NCBI RefSeq assembly: GCF_000153705.1 | Contig: NZ_DS022272.1 | Location: 2,155,957-2,219,956, forward strand | Length of the DNA: 64,000 nt | Direction of reading: 5' to 3' | Origin: Fulvimarina pelagi HTCC2506 | Lineage (GTDB): Bacteria > Pseudomonadota > Alphaproteobacteria > Rhizobiales > Rhizobiaceae | Part shown: positions 14,257-24,400 of the stretch, one piece after another | Layout of the letters: each line of letters begins with the position of its first letter | Numbering within the stretch: the stretch's first letter is position 1 | Program-made: the position numbers and the translations under genes | Notes under the pieces: generated by a model | Told to the model about the DNA's origin: nothing | What the model saw: the letters and a program-made list of their open reading frames with translations, nothing else | The model's database searches: none

Positions 14257-16238
14257 GCCTTCGCTCCCGATGCGTGCAGGCTCTTACGCGCAGCTGGCGC
14301 GCCGACGCGCAGCCGCCGGTCGGCCAGCGAAACCATGCCGCCGAACGCCATGAAGAGCGTGCCGATCCAGATGAGCGTCACCCAGGGTTTGTACCAGATG
14401 CGAACCACGGTCGCCCCGCCGTTCGCCGCGGAGTCCCCGAGTGAGATGTAGAGCTGGGAGAACCAGTTCGTGCGGATGCCGGCTTCCGTGGTCGGCATCT
14501 GCCGCGCCGTATAGAGGCGGCGGGCGCTCTCCATAGTGCCGAGGGCCCGGCCGGCGTCGAGCACGGTGAACGTGCCGACCTCCTCGGAAAAATTCGGCCC
14601 TTGTCGCTTACTCATGCCGTCGAAGCGGATTTCGTAGCCGCCGGCTTCGCGCGTTCCGCCGGGCTCCATCGACGTCACGATTTCGGTCTCGAAAGCCGAG
14701 ACGCAGACGATGCCGATGACCGTGACGCCGAGACCGAAATGGGCGAGCGTCGTTCCGAAAGCTGAGCGCGGCAGCCCCTTCAGGCGGGCGAACCCTTTCG
14801 AAAGACCGGCTTTCCGGAAATTGGCCCGCTCGGCGAGATCGGTCAGGCTGCCGATCAGTAGCCACACGCCGAGACCCAGACCGAGCGACGCCAGCACTTC
14901 GGTGCCCTGCGTCAGGGCGATGGCGATGATCGCGGTCAGCAGCGCGGCGCCGACGGCCCAGTAAAGCCGTTGGGTCGCGCCCGCGATATCGCCGCGCTTC
15001 CAGGCGAGCAGCGGTCCGAAGGGCACAGCGAGCAGCAGCGGCACCATCAATGGCCCGAAGGTGAGATTGAAGAACGGAGCACCCACGGAGATCTTCTCGC
15101 CGGTCACCATCTCCAGCAGCAGCGGATAGAGCGTGCCGATCAGCACCGTCGCCGCCGCCGTGGTCAGGAATAGATTGTTGAGAACGAGCGCCCCTTCCCG
15201 GCTAACCGGCTGGAACAGGCCCCCGCTTTCGAGTGTGGAAGCCCGGAAGGCGAAAAGCGCCAGCGATCCGCCGATGAAGATGCAGAGGATCATCAGGATG
15301 AAGACGCCGCGTGACGGGTCGGTCGCGAAGGCGTGGACTGAGGTGAGGACGCCGGAGCGGACCAGGAAGGTGCCCAGCAGCGAGAGCGAGAAGGTGAGGA
15401 TCGCAAGAAGGATAGTCCAGACCTTTAGCGCCGAGCGCTTCTCCATGACGACGGCCGAATGGAGAAGCGCCGTGCCCGATAGCCACGGCATGAAGCTCGC
15501 ATTCTCGACCGGGTCCCAGAACCACCAGCCGCCCCAACCGAGCTCGTAGTAGGCCCAGTAGGAGCCCATCGAGATGCCGAGGGTCAGGAAGATCCAGGCC
15601 GTCAGCGTCCAGGGCCGCACCCAACGCGCCCAGGCGGCGTCGATCTTGCCGTCCATAAGGGCGGCGACGGCGAAGGAAAAGGCGATCGAAAAGCCGACAT
15701 AGCCGAGATAGAGGAGCGGCGGATGGATCGCGAGGCCGACATCCTGCAGGATCGGATTGAGGTCCTGCCCCTCGAACGGCGCCGGGAAGAGCCGGGCGAA
15801 CGGGTTCGAGGTGAAGAGGATGAAGGCGAGGAACGCCGTCAGGATCCAGGCCTGAACGGACAGGACGTTGGCCCTGAGGCTCGGCGGCAGGTCGCGACCG
15901 AAGCTCGCCACAAGAGCGCCGAAGAAGGCGAGGATCAGCACCCAAAGGAGCATCGAGCCCTCGTGGTTCCCCCAGACACCGGTGATCTTGTAGAGCATCG
16001 GCTTGGCCGAATGTGAGTTCTCGTAGACGTTGAGGACCGAGAAGTCCGAAGTCACGTAGGCGACCGTCAGCGCCGAGAAGGCGAAGGCGAGCAACAGGAA
16101 GACGCCGAGGCTGGAGGACTGGCCCACCTCCATCATCCGCGCGTCGCCGCGATAGGCGCCGAGCGCGGGAATGACGGACTGGATCAGCGAGGCCGCAAGC
16201 GCCAGAATGAGCGCGTAATGTCCAAGTTCGACGATCAT
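14253..16238 (-). CDS. ccmF: Heme lyase CcmF (CycK)
   Basis: A 661-residue polytopic membrane protein that, with CcmH and CcmI, attaches heme from CcmE to apocytochrome c. The tryptophan-rich WWD signature [19 protein letters not shown] is intact, and many hydrophobic helices are evident along the chain. It overlaps ccmE and ccmH by 4 bp at each end, indicating tight coupling. Confidence 0.97.
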   Translation of the reverse strand: MIVELGHYALILALAASLIQSVIPALGAYRGDARMMEVGQSSSLGVFLLLAFAFSALTVAYVTSDFSVLNVYENSHSAKPMLYKITGVWGNHEGSMLLWVLILAFFGALVASFGRDLPPSLRANVLSVQAWILTAFLAFILFTSNPFARLFPAPFEGQDLNPILQDVGLAIHPPLLYLGYVGFSIAFSFAVAALMDGKIDAAWARWVRPWTLTAWIFLTLGISMGSYWAYYELGWGGWWFWDPVENASFMPWLSGTALLHSAVVMEKRSALKVWTILLAILTFSLSLLGTFLVRSGVLTSVHAFATDPSRGVFILMILCIFIGGSLALFAFRASTLESGGLFQPVSREGALVLNNLFLTTAAATVLIGTLYPLLLEMVTGEKISVGAPFFNLTFGPLMVPLLLAVPFGPLLAWKRGDIAGATQRLYWAVGAALLTAIIAIALTQGTEVLASLGLGLGVWLLIGSLTDLAERANFRKAGLSKGFARLKGLPRSAFGTTLAHFGLGVTVIGIVCVSAFETEIVTSMEPGGTREAGGYEIRFDGMSKRQGPNFSEEVGTFTVLDAGRALGTMESARRLYTARQMPTTEAGIRTNWFSQLYISLGDSAANGGATVVRIWYKPWVTLIWIGTLFMAFGGMVSLADRRLRVGAPAARKSLHASGAKA

Positions 16239-16717
16239 GTTCCGGCTCCCTCGGTGGCCATGGGACGCGAACTCTCGTCATCCCACAGGCCGCGGGCCTT
16301 CAGATCGTCGACGACTTCCTTCGGCATGTAGTTCTCGTCATGCTTGGCAAGCACGGTGTCGGCGAGGAAGAGCCGGTCCGGCCCGAGCGTGCCTTCGGCG
16401 ACAACGCCCTGGCCCTCGCGAAAGAGATTCGGCAGGATGCCGGTATAGGTCACCGGTACACTTTGGACGGTATCGGTAACGCGGAAGGTGACGGTCTCGC
16501 CCTGATCGCGCACGACGCTGCCGGTTTCGACCATGCCTCCAAGGCGGATACGCTGACCGGGTCCTGGCGTATTCTCCATAATGTCCGTTGGCGAATTGAA
16601 GTAGGCGACGGAGTCCGACATCGCGGTCAGCACGAGGCCGGCGGCGAGCGCGACCACTGCAAACATGCCGCCAATCGAGAGCAGGCGCTTACCTTTGCGG
16701 GTCATTTGTTTCCTCAC
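16235..16717 (-). CDS. ccmE: Heme chaperone CcmE (CycJ)
   Basis: A 160-residue periplasmic heme chaperone. After an N-terminal membrane anchor (about residues 12-33) an OB-fold domain follows, and LAKHDENYMPKEV contains the histidine (His126) that binds heme covalently and the nearby tyrosine. I list the GTG at 16717, which overlaps the ccmI stop as GTGA; an ATG at 16705 four codons downstream is an alternative. Confidence 0.96.
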   Translation of the reverse strand: MRKQMTRKGKRLLSIGGMFAVVALAAGLVLTAMSDSVAYFNSPTDIMENTPGPGQRIRLGGMVETGSVVRDQGETVTFRVTDTVQSVPVTYTGILPNLFREGQGVVAEGTLGPDRLFLADTVLAKHDENYMPKEVVDDLKARGLWDDESSRPMATEGAGT

Positions 16718-17931
16718 TCACTCTCTTCGATCCCGAGCGAGCGGCCAAGCGCCGCGATCTGATCGCGCGCCTCCACGTCGTCCGAAAAGACGCCGAGCGC
16801 GGTATTCAGCGCCCGCGCCGCGTTCTCGTCCTGCCCGAGGACGGAATAGGACCGGATAAGTCTCTGCCAACCTTGCGCGTCATTCGGTTCGGCTTCAAGT
16901 CGATCGGCCAGTTGCGACACCATGCCTTCGATCATTTCCCGGCGCTCGCCGGCGTTCATTTCGGAAGCGGCGGCGATCTGTTCCGGGGCGGGTGACGGTC
17001 CCGATCCGTCTTCCGGTGGCAAGTTACGTGCCGGTTTTGGTTGCGGAATTTCCGCAAGCTCAGGCAAATTCGCCTTCTGGCGCGCATCGGTCAGCGCTTG
17101 GGTTGCAATCGCCAGCCATGGCGCGTCGGCCGGACTTTTCTCGATAAGCGAAGCCCAGGCTTCCGCCGCCTCGGAATTCTTGCCCTCTTGGCTTAGATCG
17201 AGCGCCACGAAGAAGCGGGCCGGCAGATAGTCCGGTTGCTCCTCGAGCGCCCGGTCGAAGTATTGTCGGGCTTCGTCGGTCACCTCGCCGTCCGCGGCCT
17301 GCGCCAGAGCCTCGCCGAGCCCGGCATTGCGCGAAACGCTCGGTCCGAGCAGGCGATTGGCGTTCCGAAAGGCTTCGACTGCATCGTCAGAGCGGCCCAT
17401 CCTGAGATAAATCGGAGCGAGGACGTTCCAGCCTTGGCCGTCCTCGGGGTTGGTCTTCAGCCGCTCCTCAGCGCCGGCCACCAGCCGCATGATCTCGTTC
17501 GGCGCCCCGTTGTCGTTTCGCGGGGCGGGTTCCGAACGGCCCGCCAAGGGCAGATCAGGCAGGCCCGAGGCGCCGAAATACCGATAGGCCGAAAGCGATA
17601 TGGCCGGCACGAGGAGAACGATCGCGAGACCTGCCGCAAGGCTCTTTCGACCGGCACCAGGAAGGCCGGCGCGCTTTGTCCGGCCGGCTTCGGCGGCGGC
17701 ATTCGCCCTGAGCAGGCGACGCCCGATCTCGGCGCGCGCGGTTTCGGCCTCTTCGGCGGAAAGCGTGCCGCGCTCGACATCGCCGTCGAGCTCTTTCAGC
17801 TGCGAGCGATAGACTTCGACGTCGTGGGACGCGCGATCGGATGCGGGATCGATCGAGGCGGCAAAGACCGGATAGACGAGAATCACGACGACGCCGAGCG
17901 TCATGGCCGCTACGATGAACCAGAAGACCAT
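16714..17931 (-). CDS. ccmI: Cytochrome c maturation protein CcmI (CycH)
   Basis: A 405-residue apocytochrome c chaperone. It has an N-terminal membrane hairpin (about 1-20 and 90-110), a cytoplasmic loop that includes the ELDGDVERGTLS motif, and a C-terminal periplasmic TPR region around residues 130-290. The ATG at 17931 (MVFWFIVAAMTLGVV) starts directly with the first helix and is preferred over an in-frame start 21 codons upstream. It is the first gene of the ccm operon. Confidence 0.95.
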   Translation of the reverse strand: MVFWFIVAAMTLGVVVILVYPVFAASIDPASDRASHDVEVYRSQLKELDGDVERGTLSAEEAETARAEIGRRLLRANAAAEAGRTKRAGLPGAGRKSLAAGLAIVLLVPAISLSAYRYFGASGLPDLPLAGRSEPAPRNDNGAPNEIMRLVAGAEERLKTNPEDGQGWNVLAPIYLRMGRSDDAVEAFRNANRLLGPSVSRNAGLGEALAQAADGEVTDEARQYFDRALEEQPDYLPARFFVALDLSQEGKNSEAAEAWASLIEKSPADAPWLAIATQALTDARQKANLPELAEIPQPKPARNLPPEDGSGPSPAPEQIAAASEMNAGERREMIEGMVSQLADRLEAEPNDAQGWQRLIRSYSVLGQDENAARALNTALGVFSDDVEARDQIAALGRSLGIEESE

Positions 17932-18087
17932 TGAACCGACTTGAACCCGTCTTTCCTCTTGCGAGCGCGCCGCACGGACCGGCCGCGGCCCCAAACTTCA
18001 GAACCTCTCTAACAGATGGGTCCGGCCGCCCCAAGCAGAACCGGGTTTAAGAATTCGTCATGAATAGAGCGAAGACGGCATTTGGTC

Positions 18088-18483
18088 TCAGACCAAGATC
18101 CAGCTGCCGTCTTCGGCCCTGCAGGCGGTCCCAGTCAGCCCTTGGGTAATGCCACCATCAAGATACTGGGTGTAGCCACGGCAATCCTGCGAACCGACGC
18201 GATAGACCTGCGTCGGCACCACACGCCCCGAAGCACCGCTTGCGGACCAGGTAATCGCCTGCCCTGCTGGCGCGAATTGAAGCGCCTGATACTCGGCCTC
18301 GACCGCGCGCGCTTTAGCGCCGGTAGAGAGCTGCGCCGCGTAGGAACTGCGCCCGATGATGCCACCGTCGAGAGAAGCGGCCCCAGGCGAGGAAGGGCCG
18401 AGGCCAGAGCCCGTGCTCAGGCAGCCACCGAACGTAGAGGCAAGACAAGTGAACAAGAGAAAGGACAGGCTTCGATGGTGCAT
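18088..18483 (-). CDS. Surface-antigen-like lipoprotein (RT0821/Lpp0805 type)
   Basis: A 131-residue exported protein. The N-terminus is a short hydrophobic signal ending in TFGGC, a somewhat atypical lipobox with Phe at -3, so outer-membrane anchoring is likely but not certain. The remainder, with an AEYQALQFAPAGQAITW segment, paired cysteines in DCRGYTQYL and GTACRAEDGSW, resembles the small surface antigens found in many alphaproteobacteria. No function is established. It stands alone between ccmI and the sensor kinase gene. Confidence 0.8.
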   Translation of the reverse strand: MHHRSLSFLLFTCLASTFGGCLSTGSGLGPSSPGAASLDGGIIGRSSYAAQLSTGAKARAVEAEYQALQFAPAGQAITWSASGASGRVVPTQVYRVGSQDCRGYTQYLDGGITQGLTGTACRAEDGSWILV

Positions 18484-18565
18484 CGGTCAACAACTTCGAA
18501 TTCGGCCGAGGAGGCGGAGCGCCACCCTTATCGCAGCGCGCGCCTTGGTTCTTTCGTCTTGCCTA

Positions 18566-20056
18566 TCATGTCAAGCCGGCAGAGGCGCGCAAGTGCGGCA
18601 ACACCACGATCACCGCCAAGCCGCCGAGTTTGGAATCTTCAAGGCGCACGCTGCCCTGATATTCCTTCGCCGTATCCGAAACGATGGCGAGGCCGAGGCC
18701 GCTTCCCGGCGTCGTCTCGTCGAAGCGCTGCCCGCGTTTGACGGCGCGCTTTCGTTCGCCCTCCGACAGCCCCGGTCCGTCGTCCTCGACGATCGTCTCG
18801 AAGGCACCCTCGCCCGCGATACGGCAGGCCAGCGACACGCGACCTTTCGCCCATTTCGACGCGTTTTCGAGAAGATTGCCGACGATTTCCTCGTAATCCT
18901 GCCGCTCGCCGGCGAAGACGAGGTCTGCCGCGCTCTTTCTGTCGAAGACGATGTCGAGCCCTGGATTGAGCTTGTCGATAACCCGTGCGAGCCGTTCCAG
19001 CACCGGCAAGACCGGCGTCCGATAGACGACGCTCTCGCTCTGGGCCGCGACACGGGCGCGATCGAGATAATGCTGCACCTGCTCGCGCATCCGCGCGCCC
19101 TGGTCCTTGACGATCCGGCCGCTCGAACCGCCGATCCGATCCGCTTCGTTCACCAGAACGGCGATCGGTGTCTTGAGGGAATGGGCCAGATTGCCGACCT
19201 GCGTGCGCGCACGTTCGACGATGCGCCGATTGTTCGCGACAAGGGCGTTCATCTCGTCGGCGAGCGGCGCGATCTCAACCGGGAACGTACCCTCCAGCTT
19301 CTCCGCATGACCGGCGCGCACCTTGGCGAGAGCTTGGCGTACGGTTCGCAGCGGCCTGAGGGCCAGAAGGATGACGCCGGCATTGATGATCACACTGCCG
19401 AGCCCGACGATTGCGAGATAGAGCGCCAGCCGGCGGTCGAAGGCCGAAATTTCCTGCTTGAGCTCGCTCTTGTTGCCCATCACGCGGAACCGGGCGGCCC
19501 GGTTCGAATCGTCTAGCACAACCTCCGTCTCGAGAATCTGCAATTCTTCGTCGTTGAGGCCGGGCTTCGAATAGGTCCGCTGGTAGTCGAATTCGAACGG
19601 TACCTGTTGCACCGGCTCGGACGGGATAGAAGAATAGCCAAGCGAAGACGAACTGAGCCGGCCCCGGAGGTCCTGGCTGACCGGCACGATCTCCCAATAC
19701 CAGCCCGACTGGGGCTGGACATATTTCAGATCGCCGAGATTGGGGCTGCCGGAGAGATAGCCGGCATCGTTTATGCTGACGCTGTTGATGAGATTGAAGA
19801 GCTGCGCTTCCAGAAGCGCGGAAAATCCGTCTTCCGCCGCCTGCCGATAAAGCGCCGAGATCAGAATACCGACCGCCAGAAGAGCGGCGATCGTCCAAAG
19901 GCTCGACATTCCGACGACCCGGACGGCGAGCGAGCGCCCGAGGATCCGACCGAGCCGTCTTAGTCTGAGTTGTGCGGCACCCGGAGGCCGCGCCACTGCG
20001 CGCGAAGTGAGGGGGTTCTCTCGATCGTCTTCGCTGTCGGTGGCTGCGTCATTCAT
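18566..20056 (-). CDS. feuQ: Sensor histidine kinase, FeuQ/PhoQ-like
   Basis: A 496-residue inner-membrane kinase. Two membrane helices (about 50-69 and 210-233) bracket a periplasmic sensor of about 140 residues; a HAMP-like linker is followed by the H-box NLAHSLKTPIAVL with the phosphoacceptor His292, the N-box NLLENASKWAK (Asn398), and the ATP-lid motifs DDGPGLS and GSGLGLAIV. It overlaps the response regulator gene by 8 bp, so they form one operon. Similarity to rhizobial FeuQ is by layout and neighbours; the specific name is an inference. Confidence 0.9.
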   Translation of the reverse strand: MNDAATDSEDDRENPLTSRAVARPPGAAQLRLRRLGRILGRSLAVRVVGMSSLWTIAALLAVGILISALYRQAAEDGFSALLEAQLFNLINSVSINDAGYLSGSPNLGDLKYVQPQSGWYWEIVPVSQDLRGRLSSSSLGYSSIPSEPVQQVPFEFDYQRTYSKPGLNDEELQILETEVVLDDSNRAARFRVMGNKSELKQEISAFDRRLALYLAIVGLGSVIINAGVILLALRPLRTVRQALAKVRAGHAEKLEGTFPVEIAPLADEMNALVANNRRIVERARTQVGNLAHSLKTPIAVLVNEADRIGGSSGRIVKDQGARMREQVQHYLDRARVAAQSESVVYRTPVLPVLERLARVIDKLNPGLDIVFDRKSAADLVFAGERQDYEEIVGNLLENASKWAKGRVSLACRIAGEGAFETIVEDDGPGLSEGERKRAVKRGQRFDETTPGSGLGLAIVSDTAKEYQGSVRLEDSKLGGLAVIVVLPHLRASAGLT

Positions 20057-20708
20057 GCCTGAGGCGATATCCCTGGCCCCTGATCGTCTCGATCAGGTCG
20101 ATGCCGATCTTCTTGCGCAGGCGACCGACGAACACCTCGATCGTATTCGAATCCCGATCGAAATCCTGATCGTAGAGGTGCTCGATCAGTTCGCTGCGCG
20201 AAACCACACTGTCCTGATGGTGCATCAGGTAATCGAGCAGCCGGTATTCGTGCGATGTCAGCTTCAGGGGCGTCCCGTCGACGCTGACACGCGCCGTCCG
20301 CGTGTCGAGGCGCAGCGGACCGCATTCGAGTTCGGACGTCGCATGCCCCGCCGCCCGGCGGATCAGAGCGCGCACCCGGGCCAGCACCTCTTCGATGTGG
20401 AACGGCTTCGTCACGTAGTCGTCGGCTCCCGCATCGATACCGGCGACCTTGTCGCTCCAGCGATCGCGGGCCGTCAGGATCAGGACCGGTACCTTCTTCT
20501 GGTCGCGGCGCCAGCGTTCCAGCACGCTGATCCCGTCCATCACCGGAAGCCCGACGTCAAGCACGATCGCGTCATAGGGCTCGGTATCGCCGAGGAAATG
20601 ACCTTCCTCGCCATCGGCTGCCTCGTCGACGACATAGCCTCCTGCTTCGAGCGCCTCCCGCAACTGGCGGCGCAGATTGTCGTCATCCTCGACAACGAGA
20701 ACCCGCAT
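20049..20708 (-). CDS. feuP: Response regulator, FeuP/PhoP-like (OmpR family)
   Basis: A 219-residue DNA-binding regulator. The receiver domain begins MRVLVVEDDD, has the phosphoacceptor Asp51 in IVLDVGLPVMDG, the threonine of LTARD and the lysine of VTKPF; a winged-helix effector domain follows with LKLTSHEYRLLDYL and IRGQGYRL. It sits between a small exported protein gene and the kinase gene on the same strand. In Sinorhizobium the FeuPQ pair controls osmoadaptation genes; here that role is inferred. Confidence 0.93.
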   Translation of the reverse strand: MRVLVVEDDDNLRRQLREALEAGGYVVDEAADGEEGHFLGDTEPYDAIVLDVGLPVMDGISVLERWRRDQKKVPVLILTARDRWSDKVAGIDAGADDYVTKPFHIEEVLARVRALIRRAAGHATSELECGPLRLDTRTARVSVDGTPLKLTSHEYRLLDYLMHHQDSVVSRSELIEHLYDQDFDRDSNTIEVFVGRLRKKIGIDLIETIRGQGYRLRHE

Positions 20709-20736
20709 CTCAACTCCCTTTCAATTCGCTTCGCCT

Positions 20737-21045
20737 CTACGGGCGCACGGTCACAACGGTGCGGCGCGGCTTGCCGTCGCCCTGGGATGGAACAAGGACG
20801 GTGATGCGGCAGACGGTCGATCCCCCTTCGGAAGATTGACTGACGGACATCATGCGGCCACCGCTCCGCTGCTCCGCTTCGCGAACCTCGGCCTGGGAGC
20901 AGCTTTTTCTGTCACCGCCCCCCTGGCCTTGGCCGCCGTTGCCCTGACCACGCCCCTGGCCCTGCGCAAATGCGGTCCCATCCGCCGCGAACGCAAGCAC
21001 GACGACAGCAATTAGCAGACGAGAGAGAAGGTTCGTTGCAGTCAT
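20737..21045 (-). CDS. Small exported protein upstream of feuPQ, possible FeuN
   Basis: A 102-residue protein with a clear signal peptide (cleavage likely after AFA27) and a mature part that starts with about 18 residues of Gly/Gln-rich repeats, then a compact domain with two cysteines (KSCSQAEV and STVCRITV). It is 28 bp upstream of the response regulator on the same strand. In Sinorhizobium meliloti a small periplasmic protein, FeuN, is encoded just upstream of feuPQ and restrains the kinase FeuQ. Position, size and export fit, but I cannot confirm sequence homology. Confidence 0.75.
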   Translation of the reverse strand: MTATNLLSRLLIAVVVLAFAADGTAFAQGQGRGQGNGGQGQGGGDRKSCSQAEVREAEQRSGGRMMSVSQSSEGGSTVCRITVLVPSQGDGKPRRTVVTVRP

Positions 21046-21218
21046 CTTGTTAGCCGCTCGTTTCAGCCGGCCGCACCCGGCCGGACCGCATATCTATAGC
21101 TCACTCGGTGAACCCCGTCTGAATGATCGGCCGAAAGGATAAATTAACCATAAGTGATTGATTTCCATAACCTCGTCGGGTGCGAGAAATGGAGCATAAC
21201 ACGCTGATATTCCATCTG

Positions 21219-21425
21219 TCAGCGTAGCGTTTTTTCAGCCGCCAGACGTCCGTAGATCGCCACCAGCGCGCCGATCGCCGTCGCCGTGTCAAGAATGGCC
21301 GTCGTCAGCGCTTCCTGGGCGGGACCAGGGATCTGAAGTCCTGCAAGTCCGGCCATTGCCGCCGCCAGCGCGACCAGACCGCCCCAAACCGTGCGCGACT
21401 CGTACCACTTCTTTTCGTTCTGCAT
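21219..21425 (-). CDS. Small holin-like membrane protein at GTA 3' end
   Basis: A 68-residue protein with a charged N-terminus (MQNEKKWYESRTVWGG) and two hydrophobic stretches (about 15-30 and 42-60). It has a good ribosome site (AAAGGAG, 8 bp from ATG) and lies 27 bp downstream of the last GTA structural gene on the same strand. The size and two-helix layout resemble phage holins, and release of GTA particles needs lysis, but the assignment is from layout only. Confidence 0.6.
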   Translation of the reverse strand: MQNEKKWYESRTVWGGLVALAAAMAGLAGLQIPGPAQEALTTAILDTATAIGALVAIYGRLAAEKTLR

Positions 21426-21452
21426 GGCATTCTCCTTTCGTTGTGAGGCAGG

Positions 21453-24400
21453 TCAGGCTTGTGGGCGCTGGAAGGTCCGGCTCGTGGCCTTGCCCGGGCC
21501 CCAGACCGGCGAGACCTGAGCAACACTTGCGGTGAGCCGCGCCGGCAATTCACCGAAGGTCTCCGTCTGAAGGTCCGCGCTAAGCTGGAAGTCAGGATCG
21601 GCGACGTCCAGTGTCAGAGAAGGCGATGGCGAACCGGTGACCGAGATCGTCAGGCGATAGAGTTCCCGCTCCTCCCCGAGCGGGACCTCTTCGGCCTCCC
21701 AGCTGTCGCCACCGATCCGGGTGCGGCGGATCCAGCCGAGCCGGCAGTCGCCGTTCGCCTCGAAGCCGGCACGAAGATGGACGGGCGCATAGGGCTCGAC
21801 GGCTCTGAGGCCCATAACCGCTGTCGTCTCGATCACCGCCGGATCGTCGAGCGGGCGTCCCACCGGCGCGAACCTGATCTTCAGGCTCCGGCCGATCTCG
21901 CTTTCGTCGAGATCGAGCCTCCGCAACGCGTCGTTCAGCAGAACGAAACGCGTGCCTTCGAAGAACGGCACGGACGCGTCAGCCTCCGTACCCGCCTGGC
22001 CGCGCAGGAAGACGGCGAGATGGAAGGTGCCAGGCGCGATTTCCTCCGCGTCCTGGAACTGGAAGACTTCGACTCGGCCGTCCTCGGCGATCAGCGCGGC
22101 CGCATTCTCGCCGGCGAGCAGCCCGTCGCGGGTGACGTTCGAAAGCGTTCCGCGCGCGAGCCGTACGGTCATACTCGCGGTATGGTCGATCACGCCGAAG
22201 ACGCCTGGGCGGAAATTCTCCGTAAGGCGTCCAAGGGTCGCCGGGATATCGACGACGGTGCGGTGCGTTAGGCGCCCCTCGCCGCTGCCGGCGAAGACGA
22301 CGAACGGCATCCACGGCCTTGCGTGAAGCGCTACCGCCGCGCCGCCGGTCGCGCGGCCCGGCAAAACCGGCAGATCGACGAGAGCATGGAAAGGCCGTGA
22401 CGCGACGACCGGTTTTGCCGGAACGACGACGCCTTCGGCGCTTCGTCCGACACCCGAGCCCACCGCCTCGCTCGGCACGAGCCGCCGCGCCTCGATCCGG
22501 CGCTCGTCGCCACTTTCGATGCGCACCGCGAGCCAGCGTCCCTCCCGGTCATCGAAGGTCAGCACATCGCCGGCCTCAATCGCCGCCTCGCTCGGCGCGA
22601 GCGCAAACCGCATCTCTTCGCGCGCCGGGCCATTCTCACCCATCAAGCGTGCCGCGTACCGCTCCGCGAGCTCGGAATTGAGCACCGCCGGAAAGGTCGA
22701 GACTCCTGTCCGCGGAATCAGAATTCCGTCCCGTGCGGCCGAGGAGGTTCCGGGCTGATAGGCTCGGTCCGGGTCGAGATAACGGATGGCGATCTCATCG
22801 GGCCGTTCGCCGGCCTCGCTGCGCCGCAGCTCGACAATCGGCCCCTCGCCATCCACGAGCGCCTTGATCCCGTGCTCGCCGCTTCTGCGGGACAGGGACG
22901 CAAACTTGAGGATGCCGTCCGAGCAGACGGCGACGCCGCCGATCAGCGAGAGGATGGTTTCGATCTCCTCGCGCGCCGTGCGCGGGCCGTCGACGATATA
23001 GCCGTCGAGCACCGCCTCGACGCCGGAGACATCGTATCCGGTAATGCCATGGTCCTCCAGGATCGCCTTGATCAGGGCGTCGGCCGGCGCATTGGCAAGG
23101 CGCCCGTTCAGCCAGTGGCCGAGGCGCCAATTGGTGCCGTCAGTCCAGAGATCGGTGCGCTGAGGAAACGCCGGGTAGGGCCGTGCGTCCCAGGTCCAGA
23201 CATGGATCGCGCCCGGATCGACCATCGGCCCACCATAGAGCGGGGAGATCGGGTTCAGCGCAGCGCCGAGCGGTCCGATCTTCTCTTTCCAACCTAAGAG
23301 CGAGGCCTCCAGAAACCGTCGCTGGGCGAGGTCGTCGCGAAAGCCGCTGCTATGATAGGGCGTGAAGCTTTCGGACGATTTCGGATCGACGAATACGTTC
23401 GGCTGGTTGCCACCCCGATCGATCGCCGGGCAGCCGAGTTCGGTGAACCAGATCGGCTTCGACATCGGCACCCAGGACGTTGGCAACCCGGTCTCCACGC
23501 CACCGATCCGGTTTCGATGAGATTGCGACCACCAGCCGGCAATGTCCTTGTCCCGGTAGACGAACGGCTTGCCGGCAGCGCCGTCAGTGATCGGCGTCCT
23601 GATCCCGGCGCGCCGGTCCGAAGGTGTCGCATAGGACCAGTCGAACCATTCCCCGCTGTCGAGGTCCCCGGCGAGCGCGTCACGATCATACTGCGACGGC
23701 GTCTCTTCGCCCGGCTCTCCATCGCTGCGCCAGTCCGACAAAGGCAGGTAATTGTCGATCCCGACGACATCGATCGCATCCGAAGCCCAGAGCGGATCGA
23801 GATTGAAATGGACTTCGCCCGTTCCGTCCGCCGGCCTGTAGCAGGCATATTCGCTCCAGTCCGCCGCATAGGTCACGATGGCGCCGGGCATCATCGCCTT
23901 GATCTCGGCGGCGATCGCGATGAGCGCCTCGACGAACGGAAACCGGCCTTGATGATCTCGAATTCGCGTGAGCCCACGCATCTCCGAACCGATCACGAAA
24001 GCCGAGGCCCCGCCCCGCTCGGCGAGATGCGCCTGATGGAAGATCATCCGGCGATAGGACCACTCCTCCGGCCCGTGATAGCGCAGCCGGTCGTTTTCCC
24101 AGACGAAATCGTGACGCGAGGCCGTGCCGACGAAGCGCTCGATATCGGCCCGCGCCGTCGCCGTCCGGTCCGCGCTGCCCGAGACGATCTCGGCCCGATC
24201 GAGCGTCATCCGGCCGCGCCATGGAAACGCCGCCTGCCGCGAACCCCCATAGGGATCGGGAAGGTCGTTGTCCGGCGGCACGTCCATCAGCAGGAACGGA
24301 TAGTATGTGACCGCAAGCCCCCTGTCCCGCAGATCCTCGATCGCGCGCACGACACCCTTGTCGCTCGGCGTCCCGCCATAGGCCGGCGCGCCGTCGATGC

